This document shows positions 8,593-15,912 of a DNA stretch of 21,747 nucleotides, one piece after another. How positions within the stretch are numbered: the first letter of the stretch is position 1; each line of letters opens with the position of its first letter. The notes under the pieces are model-generated. The model ran no database searches. It saw only the letters and a list, made by a program, of their open reading frames with translations, and was not told the DNA's origin. Position numbers and translations under genes: made by a program. This DNA comes from Rhodothermales bacterium (GTDB taxonomy: Bacteria; Bacteroidota; Rhodothermia; Rhodothermales; UBA10348), in NCBI GenBank assembly GCA_030833605.1, contig JAURGV010000006.1:1-21747 (forward strand), in the 5' to 3' direction.

Positions 8593-9852
8593 ATGGAAAA
8601 CTTATTCAGCAGTCATTTTTCGTTTGACGATGCGGAAAATGAAGAAGCTAAAATTTGCGTCATAGGTGTTGGCGGCGGCGGAGGCAATGCCATCAACAAC
8701 ATGATCACCAAAGGAATTACCGGCGTAGAGTTTTACGCCATCAACACCGATTCCCAAGCACTCGATAACAACTTAGCTCCGTACAAAATTCAGGCGGGAC
8801 GCGGGTTGACCAAGGGATTGGGAGCCGGCGCACGCCCAGGCGTGGGCGCAGAAGCCATCGAAGAGAATCGTAAGGACATTGAAAATGCTCTTCGTGGATT
8901 CGACATGGTATTTATTACCGCAGGTATGGGCGGTGGGACCGGCACGGGTGGTGCGCCCATCGTAGCTGCCATAGCCAAGGATCTCGGGATTCTTTCCGTG
9001 GCTATTGTCACGCGGCCGTTCGATTGCGAAGGCCCCAAACGGTCCAAATATGCGCATGCAGGCGTGGATTTACTGAAGAAAAACGTCGACACGCTGATCG
9101 TTATTCCCAACGAGAAGCTGCTTGATATTGCAGATGAAGACACCTCCATGCTGGAAGCGTTTGAAACGGCCGACGATGTGCTGTACAACGCAACCCGTGG
9201 GATTTCAGACCTGATTACGGTTCACGGTTTGATTAACCTGGACTTTGCAGACGTGAAAACGACCATGAGCAATGGGGGAACCGCCATGATGGGCGCCGCC
9301 ACGGCTTCAGGCGAAAAACGTGCGGAGAAAGCCGCTCATCAAGCACTTGCTAGCCCGCTTTTAGATGGTTTGTCCATCAAGGGCGCTCGTAATGTGTTGG
9401 TCAACATTACCGCTGGAAGAAGTTTGGGAATTCGTGAGGCAACAGCGGCTACGCGCATTATCCAGGAAGAAGCGGGTGACGACGTTGAAATCATTTTTGG
9501 TACCGTGATTGACGATGCCATGGGTGAGGAATTGCGTATCACGGTGATTGCCACTGGATTTGAGAAAGTGGCCGTTACCGAGCATCAAACGAAACGCGTT
9601 GAACTGTCCACTCCTCGTAAGTCAGAATTTGGTGTTACGTACAAAGGCGAAGACAGTCTAAAAATGTTGGACAAACCTACGTTTGAACGTCGCGGTGTCC
9701 AATTGACCGTTGAACCTACGAGTGGTGATGGCGGAAGCATTAAAGGCTCAACGCGAGTCCGTTTGCTAAACGCTGAAGACATTCAACCTAGCAATAACAC
9801 CGCCGTCGCCGACAAAGAAGTCCCCGCATTTCTACGGAAAATGATGGATTAA
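8593..9852 (+). CDS. ftsZ: Cell division GTPase FtsZ
   Basis: FtsZ is the tubulin-like GTPase that assembles the division ring in the cytoplasm. With the start at 8593 the product has 419 residues. Seen in order are the T1 loop VIGVGGGGGNA (about 24-33), the tubulin signature GGGTGTGGAP at 113-122, the T7 loop NLDFADVK at 215-222 that completes the GTPase site of the next subunit, and the C-terminal core through about residue 325. A ~80-residue variable linker ends in EVPAFLRKMMD, the conserved tail that binds FtsA. The start is chosen by the AGAGGA at 8583-8588; 71 nt separate it from ftsA. It is the last gene of the dcw operon, and two hairpins follow. Confidence 0.98.
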   Translation: MENLFSSHFSFDDAENEEAKICVIGVGGGGGNAINNMITKGITGVEFYAINTDSQALDNNLAPYKIQAGRGLTKGLGAGARPGVGAEAIEENRKDIENALRGFDMVFITAGMGGGTGTGGAPIVAAIAKDLGILSVAIVTRPFDCEGPKRSKYAHAGVDLLKKNVDTLIVIPNEKLLDIADEDTSMLEAFETADDVLYNATRGISDLITVHGLINLDFADVKTTMSNGGTAMMGAATASGEKRAEKAAHQALASPLLDGLSIKGARNVLVNITAGRSLGIREATAATRIIQEEAGDDVEIIFGTVIDDAMGEELRITVIATGFEKVAVTEHQTKRVELSTPRKSEFGVTYKGEDSLKMLDKPTFERRGVQLTVEPTSGDGGSIKGSTRVRLLNAEDIQPSNNTAVADKEVPAFLRKMMD

Positions 9853-9929
9853 TCGGCTGTACTGCGTTCTCTGATTTGTTAATGAACAACGAGTCGAACC
9901 TACCATGACAGCGTCCTCCAGACCTTGTC

Positions 9930-9950
9930 CCAACCCGTGAGCACGGTTGG
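9930..9950 (+). terminator. Hairpin downstream of ftsZ, possible terminator without U-tract
   Basis: CCAAC pairs with GTTGG around an inner CGT/ACG stem, giving a compact 8-bp stem-loop about 78 nt after the ftsZ stop. The following bases (TATCTATTCC) are only moderately T-rich, so intrinsic termination is not certain. Confidence 0.35.
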
Positions 9951-10012
9951 TATCTATTCCATTCTTGCGTTGGCTGTACGCCTGAATGGGAATGGGTGTG
10001 GTTCGGTATGAA

Positions 10013-10058
10013 AGAGGCGCGATCCCGCGATCGTAGATCGGCGAGGGACCGCGCCTCT
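10013..10058. repeat. Long GC-rich stem-loop between ftsZ and the next gene
   Basis: AGAGGCGCG (10013-10021) is the exact reverse complement of CGCGCCTCT (10050-10058). After one mismatch the pairing continues for 4 bp (23-26 with 45-48) and then a 5-bp CGATC/GATCG stem with a GTA loop (10028-10040). Together there are about 18 base pairs in 46 nt. No T-tract follows on the + strand; the reverse strand has CTCTTTC only. It may end dcw transcription, protect the mRNA, or be a small structured RNA. Confidence 0.6.
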
Positions 10059-10162
10059 CCCACAATCAACCGTATTGCCCAACAACTGTTATTTTCCATT
10101 TCCGTCGCATACTGTTTAAGCACCCCGTCTTCCAGGCTTGGATCCTCGTCCTGCTGGGGCTT

Positions 10163-11773
10163 TTGCTGGGTCCTCCCATTCTACGGGCACAGACCGGGCA
10201 ACAAATCGCTACAGATCGTCCCATAAAAGGAGTGGTTTGGGAAATTCCTGACGATTACCAAGAAGCGGCCCAGGATCTCCTAGAAATGCAGTTGATGGGC
10301 ATCAATGCGGTACGAACAGGCCTTTTGTTTGACAGCGGGCTCCTATCGATGGCCGATTCTTTGGGCATCATCGTTTTCAGGGAGCTTCCGTTTTTTGGTT
10401 ATGGGGCAACCGGGTTTGCCGATTCCCTCGCCGTTTCCGACTCACTCGTCACGTTGCTGCTGGAAACCGGTCGAGGTCACTCATCATCCGGACCCATTGG
10501 ATTGACCCGTAATTCCGACACCGGTTCGCCAAAGATGTGTGCGGCCATTCGCACATTGGCACAAAAAATAGCCGCAAGTGGAGGGACGTCGTATTACGTT
10601 TCGAGCTTTGTTGAATCGGATGTGTGTTTTACAGAAGTAGATTTCGTCCTGCTTGATGCCTTGGACAATCGAGAACCGCATCTACTGTTGGAGCGATGGC
10701 AGAAAAAACACGGTACGGATGTGGGTCTGGCACGCGTCGGCACCTATGTGGTGCCTCAATCGGAAGCTGGTGTTTCTATTCCAGGAAGCCCTGAATATCA
10801 AGCTCGATTTCTCGAGGATGTGTTTTTAAATCTAAAAAACACATCCAATGTGGGTGTTTTTGTCCACAGATGGAAGGATGAAAATAGGCAGCGGTATCAA
10901 TTGGCAGACCCCTATAGGCGCAACTACGGCCTTTACAATCGGGCCAAAGATCCCCGGCCTTCGCTTTACGTTACCCGTGGCGTTTATCTAGGCATACAAG
11001 ATGCCTTCGCTTTCGAAAAGGGGAACCCCGTTGAGCGACCGTTGCACTGGTTTACGTTGGTGGGTTGGATTTTGCTGTCCATGATGTCGGTGATTTATGC
11101 AGGATCTCCTCGATTTAGATCCATCATTCCACGATACTTTTTTGCTCATGGCTTTTATCGCAATTCCGTTAGAGAGGCCCGGGAAGTTCTTCCGTTAACA
11201 TCCACCGCCATCCTGACTATCATGGGATTATCGATTGGACTCATTGCAGCCCATGTGATTACGGCGATGCGAGAGACCAGATTGATGCTTCAGCTGTTCG
11301 CCTGGATGGATGCAGGAGCCCGGACGTCGCTAACCTTGGTGCTGGACGCCCCCTTTATTCTAGCCATTCTCATGGGTAGTATCGCGCTGATGTCTATGTC
11401 GCTCTGGATGGCCATTTGGATCGGGGCATCCGGAAGGCGCACTCCCCTTTATCCCAGCCAGGCATTGATGCTCGCGGTCTGGCCCCGATGGCAGGTTTTG
11501 TTCATTTTGCCGGTAGCCATGACGTTTGAATCGGTGTCCAATATTCCCCTTTGGGCGAATGCGGTAATGGCCTTGACGTGGATATTATGCGCGTATTGGG
11601 CGACCATTCGAACGGCTTTCGATTTGTCTAAAGTTGCCCGCATTGCTCCTGGAAAAGCAGCTCTAATTTGGATGCTGAATCCCTTGATTTTGGGAACGAT
11701 TATTCTGGGAAAATGGTCTCTATTCCACATGGACCTTGTGGCTTACCTATGGCATTTAGCCGTTAGCCCTTGA
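10163..11773 (+). CDS. Exported protein: TIM-barrel glycosidase-like N-terminus fused to polytopic membrane C-terminus
   Basis: No exact family is recognised. Residues ~20-75 (KGVVWEIPDDY...LLEMQLMGINAVRT...MADSLGIIVFRELP) follow the pattern of the TIM barrel of glycoside hydrolase family 2, where a KG-V segment, a 'GFNAVRTS' strand and 'ADELGILV-DE-P' recur. The usual catalytic NE and second Glu are not evident, so it may be a non-catalytic barrel. From about residue 293 on there are six to seven hydrophobic helices (PLHWFTLVGWILL..., TAILTIMGLSIGLIAA..., APFILAILMGSIALM...), loosely like Yip1-type membrane proteins. The start is uncertain: TTG at 10163 cuts a signal peptide in half, while the same frame is open back to 10037 and reads LFKHPVFQAWILVLLGLLLG from a CTG at 10112. 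It converges on the glycosyltransferase gene with 2 nt between the stops. Confidence 0.7.
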   Translation: MLGPPILRAQTGQQIATDRPIKGVVWEIPDDYQEAAQDLLEMQLMGINAVRTGLLFDSGLLSMADSLGIIVFRELPFFGYGATGFADSLAVSDSLVTLLLETGRGHSSSGPIGLTRNSDTGSPKMCAAIRTLAQKIAASGGTSYYVSSFVESDVCFTEVDFVLLDALDNREPHLLLERWQKKHGTDVGLARVGTYVVPQSEAGVSIPGSPEYQARFLEDVFLNLKNTSNVGVFVHRWKDENRQRYQLADPYRRNYGLYNRAKDPRPSLYVTRGVYLGIQDAFAFEKGNPVERPLHWFTLVGWILLSMMSVIYAGSPRFRSIIPRYFFAHGFYRNSVREAREVLPLTSTAILTIMGLSIGLIAAHVITAMRETRLMLQLFAWMDAGARTSLTLVLDAPFILAILMGSIALMSMSLWMAIWIGASGRRTPLYPSQALMLAVWPRWQVLFILPVAMTFESVSNIPLWANAVMALTWILCAYWATIRTAFDLSKVARIAPGKAALIWMLNPLILGTIILGKWSLFHMDLVAYLWHLAVSP

Positions 11774-11775
11774 AA

Positions 11776-12807
11776 TTAGCCGCTTATGGACATTTCGTCC
11801 GCTTCCACCACGTTAGTGTGCGGTGAAGTCGCTTCTTGATCTTGATCGGAGCGAGTGGCAGTTGGCGGACCAGAGCGTGTTAATTCCTCCCAAATGGCGT
11901 CGGAAAGCCTGAAATACGGAAGTTTGTGACGCATCCATCCAAAATGAAGGGCAAAAGGGGTCACCCACATGAAGTCGCCGCGGCCCGGTAGTTTGGAAAA
12001 CACGGTAACCAGCATGTTGCGCAACGTCTCATTGGGAAGGCCACGAAGACCACGGATAAACGGGTCGGTATAATACAGGCAATTTACCTCCGTAAAGTCC
12101 TCGTTGTACTCAACATACCCACCGATAAAGTCAAGCTGAGGGCTGTCTTGGCCCTGAAACCAGTGCAACACGGGTAGATCAAGTGAGCTCATGGCCATGG
12201 CAAGGCTCCACTCGCAACTTTCTTCACTGCGACCTTCATCCAAACGACTCCGAAAGTGGGTCTCCTTTCTACGAGCGAGAAATTGTTGAGCCCTTTCGGT
12301 GATGCGCTGTGTGGTCTGGTTGTCATCCGCGTAAATAACGCCCGCTTGCACGCGGGGCAGATACGTCAGGCCAAACCGCTTCATGGTGCGCCTGCGCCTG
12401 TCGAACAAGCGGTCCCAAATGATTCCCATGCCTTTGGGGCCACCAAACCAAGCATCGGCTTTTTCCAGTCCAGTAGCGGTAAATGGAAATGCACTTAACA
12501 TGCTCCACAGGGGATCAGGATTTCTGCACCAAACGATATCAGAGTCCACGAATAAACTCTTTTCAAATGGCTTGAATTTCGACAGATGGTGCTTAAAACC
12601 AACAATGGATCGATGCTCGGGAGGAAGAACTTCCAAAACCGCAAAAAGTCGGTCTAAACCAGTGGTTTTCAGCAGTTGAATTTGCTCTTCGTCCGCGTAC
12701 AGGGCAACCGGTCGCACCGTATCGTGACGACGCAACGTAATTACTGAGGCAACCGCGTGTCTTAAATAGCGCTCACTGCCGTATGTATGAAGAACGTATC
12801 CTTCCAC
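11776..12807 (-). CDS. GT-A fold glycosyltransferase-like protein
   Basis: The 343-residue product has no signal peptide and looks cytoplasmic. It starts YVLHTYGSERYLRHAVASVITLRRHD, the nucleotide-sugar-binding opening strand and helix of GT-A glycosyltransferases. It has a DXD-type motif at residues 88-90 in the hydrophobic context SLFVDSDIVW, the usual metal and sugar-nucleotide site (as in GT8-like enzymes). Later parts (LPRVQAGVIYADDN, FNEDFTEVNCLYYTDPF-like stretches) fit an acceptor half but do not identify the substrate. The acidic, Ser/Thr-rich last ~25 residues look disordered. It is the last gene of a minus-strand set after tolC-like and mlaC-like genes (80-nt gap), which suggests an envelope-glycan or lipid role; that is inference. 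Confidence 0.65.
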   Translation of the reverse strand: MEGYVLHTYGSERYLRHAVASVITLRRHDTVRPVALYADEEQIQLLKTTGLDRLFAVLEVLPPEHRSIVGFKHHLSKFKPFEKSLFVDSDIVWCRNPDPLWSMLSAFPFTATGLEKADAWFGGPKGMGIIWDRLFDRRRRTMKRFGLTYLPRVQAGVIYADDNQTTQRITERAQQFLARRKETHFRSRLDEGRSEESCEWSLAMAMSSLDLPVLHWFQGQDSPQLDFIGGYVEYNEDFTEVNCLYYTDPFIRGLRGLPNETLRNMLVTVFSKLPGRGDFMWVTPFALHFGWMRHKLPYFRLSDAIWEELTRSGPPTATRSDQDQEATSPHTNVVEADEMSISG

Positions 12808-12887
12808 CCTGTTCTAATTGCTGACCGTAAAAACCGATCAAATGCGAACGCAGGCTACGGGTGATTGTTCTTCGATACTATTCGGAA

Positions 12888-13514
12888 TTAGGCACGGGTT
12901 TTTTCTAGACGCTTGTTTAAGCTGGTCATGAGCGCATCGAATCCTTTTTTTCGAATTAAGGATTGAAAACTGCGGCTATATCCATCTACCGTACTCACGT
13001 CATCAATAATGATATCTTTGGCCCGCCATTCTTTTCCTTTTAGCAGGAGATCGTACTCCACTTTGGCCGGTACCTCTTTGTACGTGGTGGTGGTGGTCAC
13101 GCGCGCTGAATTTCCTTGCGCCTTAATGGCGTCGTAGGTGACACGTGCTCGGTAAACATCGATGTCGGCGAGCGACTGATGCCGCACGATTTCCCCAAAC
13201 ACGCGAACAAATTCTTTTTGCTGTGCTGCACTGATCGTGGTCCAAAACGTACCTAGAGCGGCTTCTCCCATGGCGTCAAAGTCAATCAGTCCGTTCACCA
13301 CGACGCGAAGTTGTTCTTTTTTGGCCTCTGGAATTGCTCCCGACGCACCTAAAAGGTTTTTGATGTCTTTGTCTCGTTGTTGAAGCATCGAACGGATGGC
13401 TTCTTCGGGTTTCGCAGCCTGCGCTTGGGCTTGTGAAAAATATCCGCTCGTGAGCAAAATGACCGCAACAAGCGTCAGTTGGCGAAAGGATGTGTATAAA
13501 TTCTGGTACAACAT
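12888..13514 (-). CDS. MlaC/Ttg2D-family periplasmic phospholipid-binding protein
   Basis: The 208-residue product has a signal peptide (LTLVAVILLTSGYFSQAQAQA) and then the Tol-Tol-Ttg2 (MlaC) fold. Family features seen are the opening amphipathic helix EEAIRSMLQQRDKDIKNLL, IDFDAMGEAALGTFWTTISAAQQKEFVRVFGEIV, which matches the family's 'F-D...A...LG..W...S..Q...F...F' pattern, and the end WRAKDIIIDDVSTVDGYSRSFQSLIRKKGFDALMTSLNKRL. In the family MlaC carries phospholipids across the periplasm between the MlaFEDB transporter and the outer membrane. No mlaE, mlaF or mlaD gene is in this window, so its transporter must be elsewhere. It lies 56 nt downstream of the tolC-like gene and is probably co-transcribed with it. 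Confidence 0.87.
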   Translation of the reverse strand: MLYQNLYTSFRQLTLVAVILLTSGYFSQAQAQAAKPEEAIRSMLQQRDKDIKNLLGASGAIPEAKKEQLRVVVNGLIDFDAMGEAALGTFWTTISAAQQKEFVRVFGEIVRHQSLADIDVYRARVTYDAIKAQGNSARVTTTTTYKEVPAKVEYDLLLKGKEWRAKDIIIDDVSTVDGYSRSFQSLIRKKGFDALMTSLNKRLEKTRA

Positions 13515-13570
13515 GAGATTAAAAAGGTCGAAATAACAACAATAAACGTGTTGGTGAGGGTCTTTGGCTA

Positions 13571-14986
13571 TTAGAGTCCAACTAGCGTGCCATCGTTTAA
13601 CGTTTGAACCAGAATACCGGTTTTACTCAACAATTTGACGATGGCCATGTTGTATTTAAATACGGCTTCATGGCGCGCCGCACGAAGCGTGAGGTTTTCT
13701 TTGACCGCTTTTACGAGGTTCTCGGTGTCGCCTATTTCAAGATCGAAATTGACTTGTTCTAGACGGAGCCATTCTTTGCTAATCAACAGCGATTCTTCTT
13801 TGGAAGCAACCGCCTGTTTGGTAACGATTACGTTTCTGTAGGCCTCTTCCACTTCAAAAAGAATCAACTGCCTGGCGGCATCCGACTGCGCGGCCACTTC
13901 GGCGAACTGCGCCTCAGCTTGATTGATTTTCGCTTTAGTTTGCCCAAAGCTCAAGTTTTGTCGAAATCCGATTCCTATTTGGAGACCACGCGACAAAAAG
14001 GGATCGCTCACAAACGGGTTGGGTTGGCGCTCACGACCAGCCGCATACGACCACTTCCCGCCTGCTGCCACAAATAGCTTGGGGTATAATTGAGATTTAG
14101 CGACATCCACTTGGGCCGAACGCGCGTCCATTCCAGCCGCCACACCTTCCATTTCCGGTCGATGGTTTAGCGCCGCCATTAAATAGTCATTCAGCTCCTT
14201 CAATTCAAAAGGAAGCGGATCCAAAATCACAGAGGTCGGCGAAACCGTTTGATTTTCAGGCAAAAACATCATGCGAGCCAATGCCATACGCGCGGTGTGC
14301 CTGCTTTCATCGGCCTCAACCACGCGCTGCAGAAATTCCTGCTCCGTAATGCGTACCTGGAATAGATCGGCGTCATCCACTCCAGGGTCTCCTTCTTCCA
14401 GCAGCCGATTAATCTCATTAATGGCCTTTTCCACAATGTCGCCGGCTTCAGTGGTCAGCCGAGACAGGGCCTCGGTGAGCTGCAACGAGAAATACAGTTG
14501 TGCCGTGCGCTCAGCCACTTGATGCGAGGTGCCTTCCGTCGTAGCCACTTCTACTTTCACACCGGCGTCGGCGGCGTCGATAGAACGGGAAATTTCGCCC
14601 CAGGTCCAAATGGGTTGAATAGCCGAAAATTCAATCCGGTTAAACATGGAAAGATCTTGCCAGTCGTTCCGGACGGCCGGGTCGAGGTAAAGTCGATCCC
14701 CCGGCGTGTCGTTCGGATTATCGAGTGCTGGAGCCGTTGAGTGGGCTGTGGTCGCGTTAAACTCGGTCAAAAAGCGAGAGGATCGTGCTAGTTGATGGCG
14801 CGCTTTCGCATAGTCCACTTTTGCCGCGGCCGAGCGAATTTGCGGGCTGATCTCCAATGAGCGCGTCATCGCCGACTGCAAAGAGACGACGAGCGTGTCC
14901 TGTGCGAACGCAAATCGGGGGTGTATGCCAGCAATTAAAGCAAACAGCAAGGTCGCTTTGATCAACACACGAGAAAAGCGGTTCAT
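13571..14986 (-). CDS. TolC-family outer membrane efflux protein
   Basis: The 471-residue product has a signal peptide (VLIKATLLFALIAGIHPRFAFAQ) and two repeats of the outer membrane efflux protein domain. Each repeat has the long periplasmic coiled helices rich in A, E, Q and L, and family-like segments such as LEISPQIRSAAAKVDYAKARHQLARS, ALNHRPEMEGVAAGMDARSAQVDVAKSQLYPKLFVAAGG and ILFEVEEAYRNVIVTKQAVASKEESL. TolC proteins form the trimeric outer-membrane duct of tripartite exporters. No periplasmic adaptor or inner-membrane pump is next to it; instead mlaC-like and glycosyltransferase genes follow. It is divergent from the Bfd-like gene and shares its upstream region, including the Fur-like dyad at 15036-15051. 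Confidence 0.9.
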   Translation of the reverse strand: MNRFSRVLIKATLLFALIAGIHPRFAFAQDTLVVSLQSAMTRSLEISPQIRSAAAKVDYAKARHQLARSSRFLTEFNATTAHSTAPALDNPNDTPGDRLYLDPAVRNDWQDLSMFNRIEFSAIQPIWTWGEISRSIDAADAGVKVEVATTEGTSHQVAERTAQLYFSLQLTEALSRLTTEAGDIVEKAINEINRLLEEGDPGVDDADLFQVRITEQEFLQRVVEADESRHTARMALARMMFLPENQTVSPTSVILDPLPFELKELNDYLMAALNHRPEMEGVAAGMDARSAQVDVAKSQLYPKLFVAAGGKWSYAAGRERQPNPFVSDPFLSRGLQIGIGFRQNLSFGQTKAKINQAEAQFAEVAAQSDAARQLILFEVEEAYRNVIVTKQAVASKEESLLISKEWLRLEQVNFDLEIGDTENLVKAVKENLTLRAARHEAVFKYNMAIVKLLSKTGILVQTLNDGTLVGL

Positions 14987-15034
14987 ACGCGATTTAAAAA
15001 GGATGAATGGGGGACTGTTTGACGCGTGGTGTAG

Positions 15035-15040
15035 TATAAT
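15035..15040 (+). promoter_or_regulatory. TATAAT -10 candidate of the Bfd-like gene
   Basis: A consensus TATAAT lies 33 nt before the ATG at 15073. A TTGACG occurs too close upstream (10-nt spacer), and the properly spaced -35 is weak, so this is only a candidate. It overlaps the dyad at 15036-15051. Confidence 0.35.
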
Positions 15041-15051
15041 GGTAACATTAT
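15036..15051. promoter_or_regulatory. Fur-box-like dyad between tolC-like and Bfd-like genes
   Basis: ATAATG-GTAA-CATTAT is a perfect 6-bp inverted repeat with a 4-nt centre. On the minus strand it reads GATAATGTTACCATTATA, close to the known Fur box GATAATGATAATCATTATC but with one base fewer in the centre. It covers the TATAAT candidate, where a bound repressor would block RNA polymerase. Regulation by Fur or a DtxR-like protein is an inference. Confidence 0.4.
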
Positions 15052-15072
15052 CCGTTCCGAAATCGAATCCTA

Positions 15073-15270
15073 ATGGCCGTTACCCATTGCATTTGCTCAT
15101 CGGTGAGTTTTGTTGAACTTAAAAACATAGCTGACGAGCATAAAATCAAGACGATAGAAGAACTAAGGCGCATTAAGCCGTTTGGACTATCCTGCAAATT
15201 GTGCGTTCCTTACGTCCGTCAGATGCTACGCGACGGTCGAACGGCGTTTGATACCCCTATTATCGAGTAA
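15073..15270 (+). CDS. Bfd-like [2Fe-2S]-binding protein
   Basis: This 65-residue protein has the four-cysteine pattern of the BFD-like [2Fe-2S] domain: CIC at residues 6-8 and CKLC near the middle of GLSCKLCVPYVRQML. Between them are the two short helices (FVELKNIADEHKIKTIEELRRI) that lead to the second cysteine pair. In bacterioferritin-associated ferredoxin this domain delivers electrons to release stored iron; related domains also occur in nitrite reductases and NifU, so the partner is unknown here. Freestanding size and the Fur-like dyad in front suit an iron-response role (inference). The ATG at 15073 is the only sensible start. The 3' end overlaps the convergent yceI gene by 11 nt. Confidence 0.82.
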   Translation: MAVTHCICSSVSFVELKNIADEHKIKTIEELRRIKPFGLSCKLCVPYVRQMLRDGRTAFDTPIIE

Positions 15271-15850
15271 GTAGAACGATATCGGTTTCAATGTCCTCGC
15301 CGACGAAAAAGTCCGCGATACTGTGTTTCCAAAGCATCCCATATTCCGTGCGGTCTACCACGTAATTCACTCGAAAAGCGGTCCAAGAGGCTCCTTCCTC
15401 TGAAGTGAACGACTGTGTGGTTAGGGGGATGGTGATTTCTTTCTCAATCCCATGCATGAAAAAGGCGCCCGTTACTTGGTATCCGTCTCCCGCTTTGACA
15501 ATGGACTTGCTGGTGAATGTGATGACGGGCCACGTCGCTACGTCAAAAAAATCATCGCTTTTGAGGTGATTGTTGCGGTTTTCAATGCTCGTATCAATGG
15601 ATTCCACCTGAATTTCGACGTAAACCGACGATTCGTTTAGGTTTTCAGGCTCCCAGATCAAGTCGACTTTAAAGTCGGTAAACTTGCCGGTTACTTTCGA
15701 CAATCCGTTAACAATAGGGACGTTGAACCCCAACGTAGAGTGGTTCCGATCAAATCGGACCAACGTTTTTTCAGGGGATGATTCAGCGGTCTGGGCAAAA
15801 GAAGGGCTTAGAATAAACGAGAGAAAAAGGCTAAAAATGACTACTTTCAT
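15260..15850 (-). CDS. YceI-family periplasmic lipid-binding protein
   Basis: The 196-residue product has a signal peptide (MKVVIFSLFLSFILSPSFAQ) and then one YceI domain. Typical elements are FDRNHSTLGFNVPIVNGLSKVTGKFTDFKVDL near the start, the SSVYVEIQVESIDTSIENRNNHLKSDDFFDVATWPVITF block, and GAFFMHGIEKEITIPL in the second half. YceI proteins form a lipocalin-like barrel known to bind polyprenoid or similar lipids in the periplasm; the ligand here is unknown. It is transcribed toward the Bfd-like gene and overlaps it by 11 nt at the 3' end. Confidence 0.92.
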   Translation of the reverse strand: MKVVIFSLFLSFILSPSFAQTAESSPEKTLVRFDRNHSTLGFNVPIVNGLSKVTGKFTDFKVDLIWEPENLNESSVYVEIQVESIDTSIENRNNHLKSDDFFDVATWPVITFTSKSIVKAGDGYQVTGAFFMHGIEKEITIPLTTQSFTSEEGASWTAFRVNYVVDRTEYGMLWKHSIADFFVGEDIETDIVLLTR

Positions 15851-15876
15851 GTAAGCTAAAAAGTTGAACGATTATT

Positions 15877-15900
15877 GGCGTATGGTCCTTCCGATACGCC
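15877..15900. repeat. 7-bp inverted repeat upstream of yceI
   Basis: GGCGTAT (15877-15883) and ATACGCC (15894-15900) are perfect reverse complements with a 10-nt centre, 26 nt upstream of the yceI ATG. It could be an operator or 5'-UTR stem-loop; no regulator can be named. Confidence 0.35.
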
Positions 15901-15912
15901 TCGATCCGCTTC

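Larger units (their letters stand above)
9853..10162. other. Intergenic region after ftsZ with two strong hairpins
   Basis: About 240-310 bases lie between the ftsZ stop and the coding start of the next gene, whose exact start is uncertain. No convincing ORF was found: the reading frames here have no family resemblance. Two stem-loops are listed separately (9930-9950 and 10013-10058). The last ~70 bases are in frame with the downstream gene and read as a signal peptide, so they are probably coding. No clear -35/-10 promoter or tRNA was seen. Confidence 0.6.

Noticed and set aside
15024..15075. tRNA-like stretch: TAGTATAATGGTAAC resembles a D-arm and ATCGAATCC a T-arm
   Set aside because: The two boxes are too close for an anticodon arm, and no acceptor stem pairs. 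The dyad with TATAAT explains the first part better.
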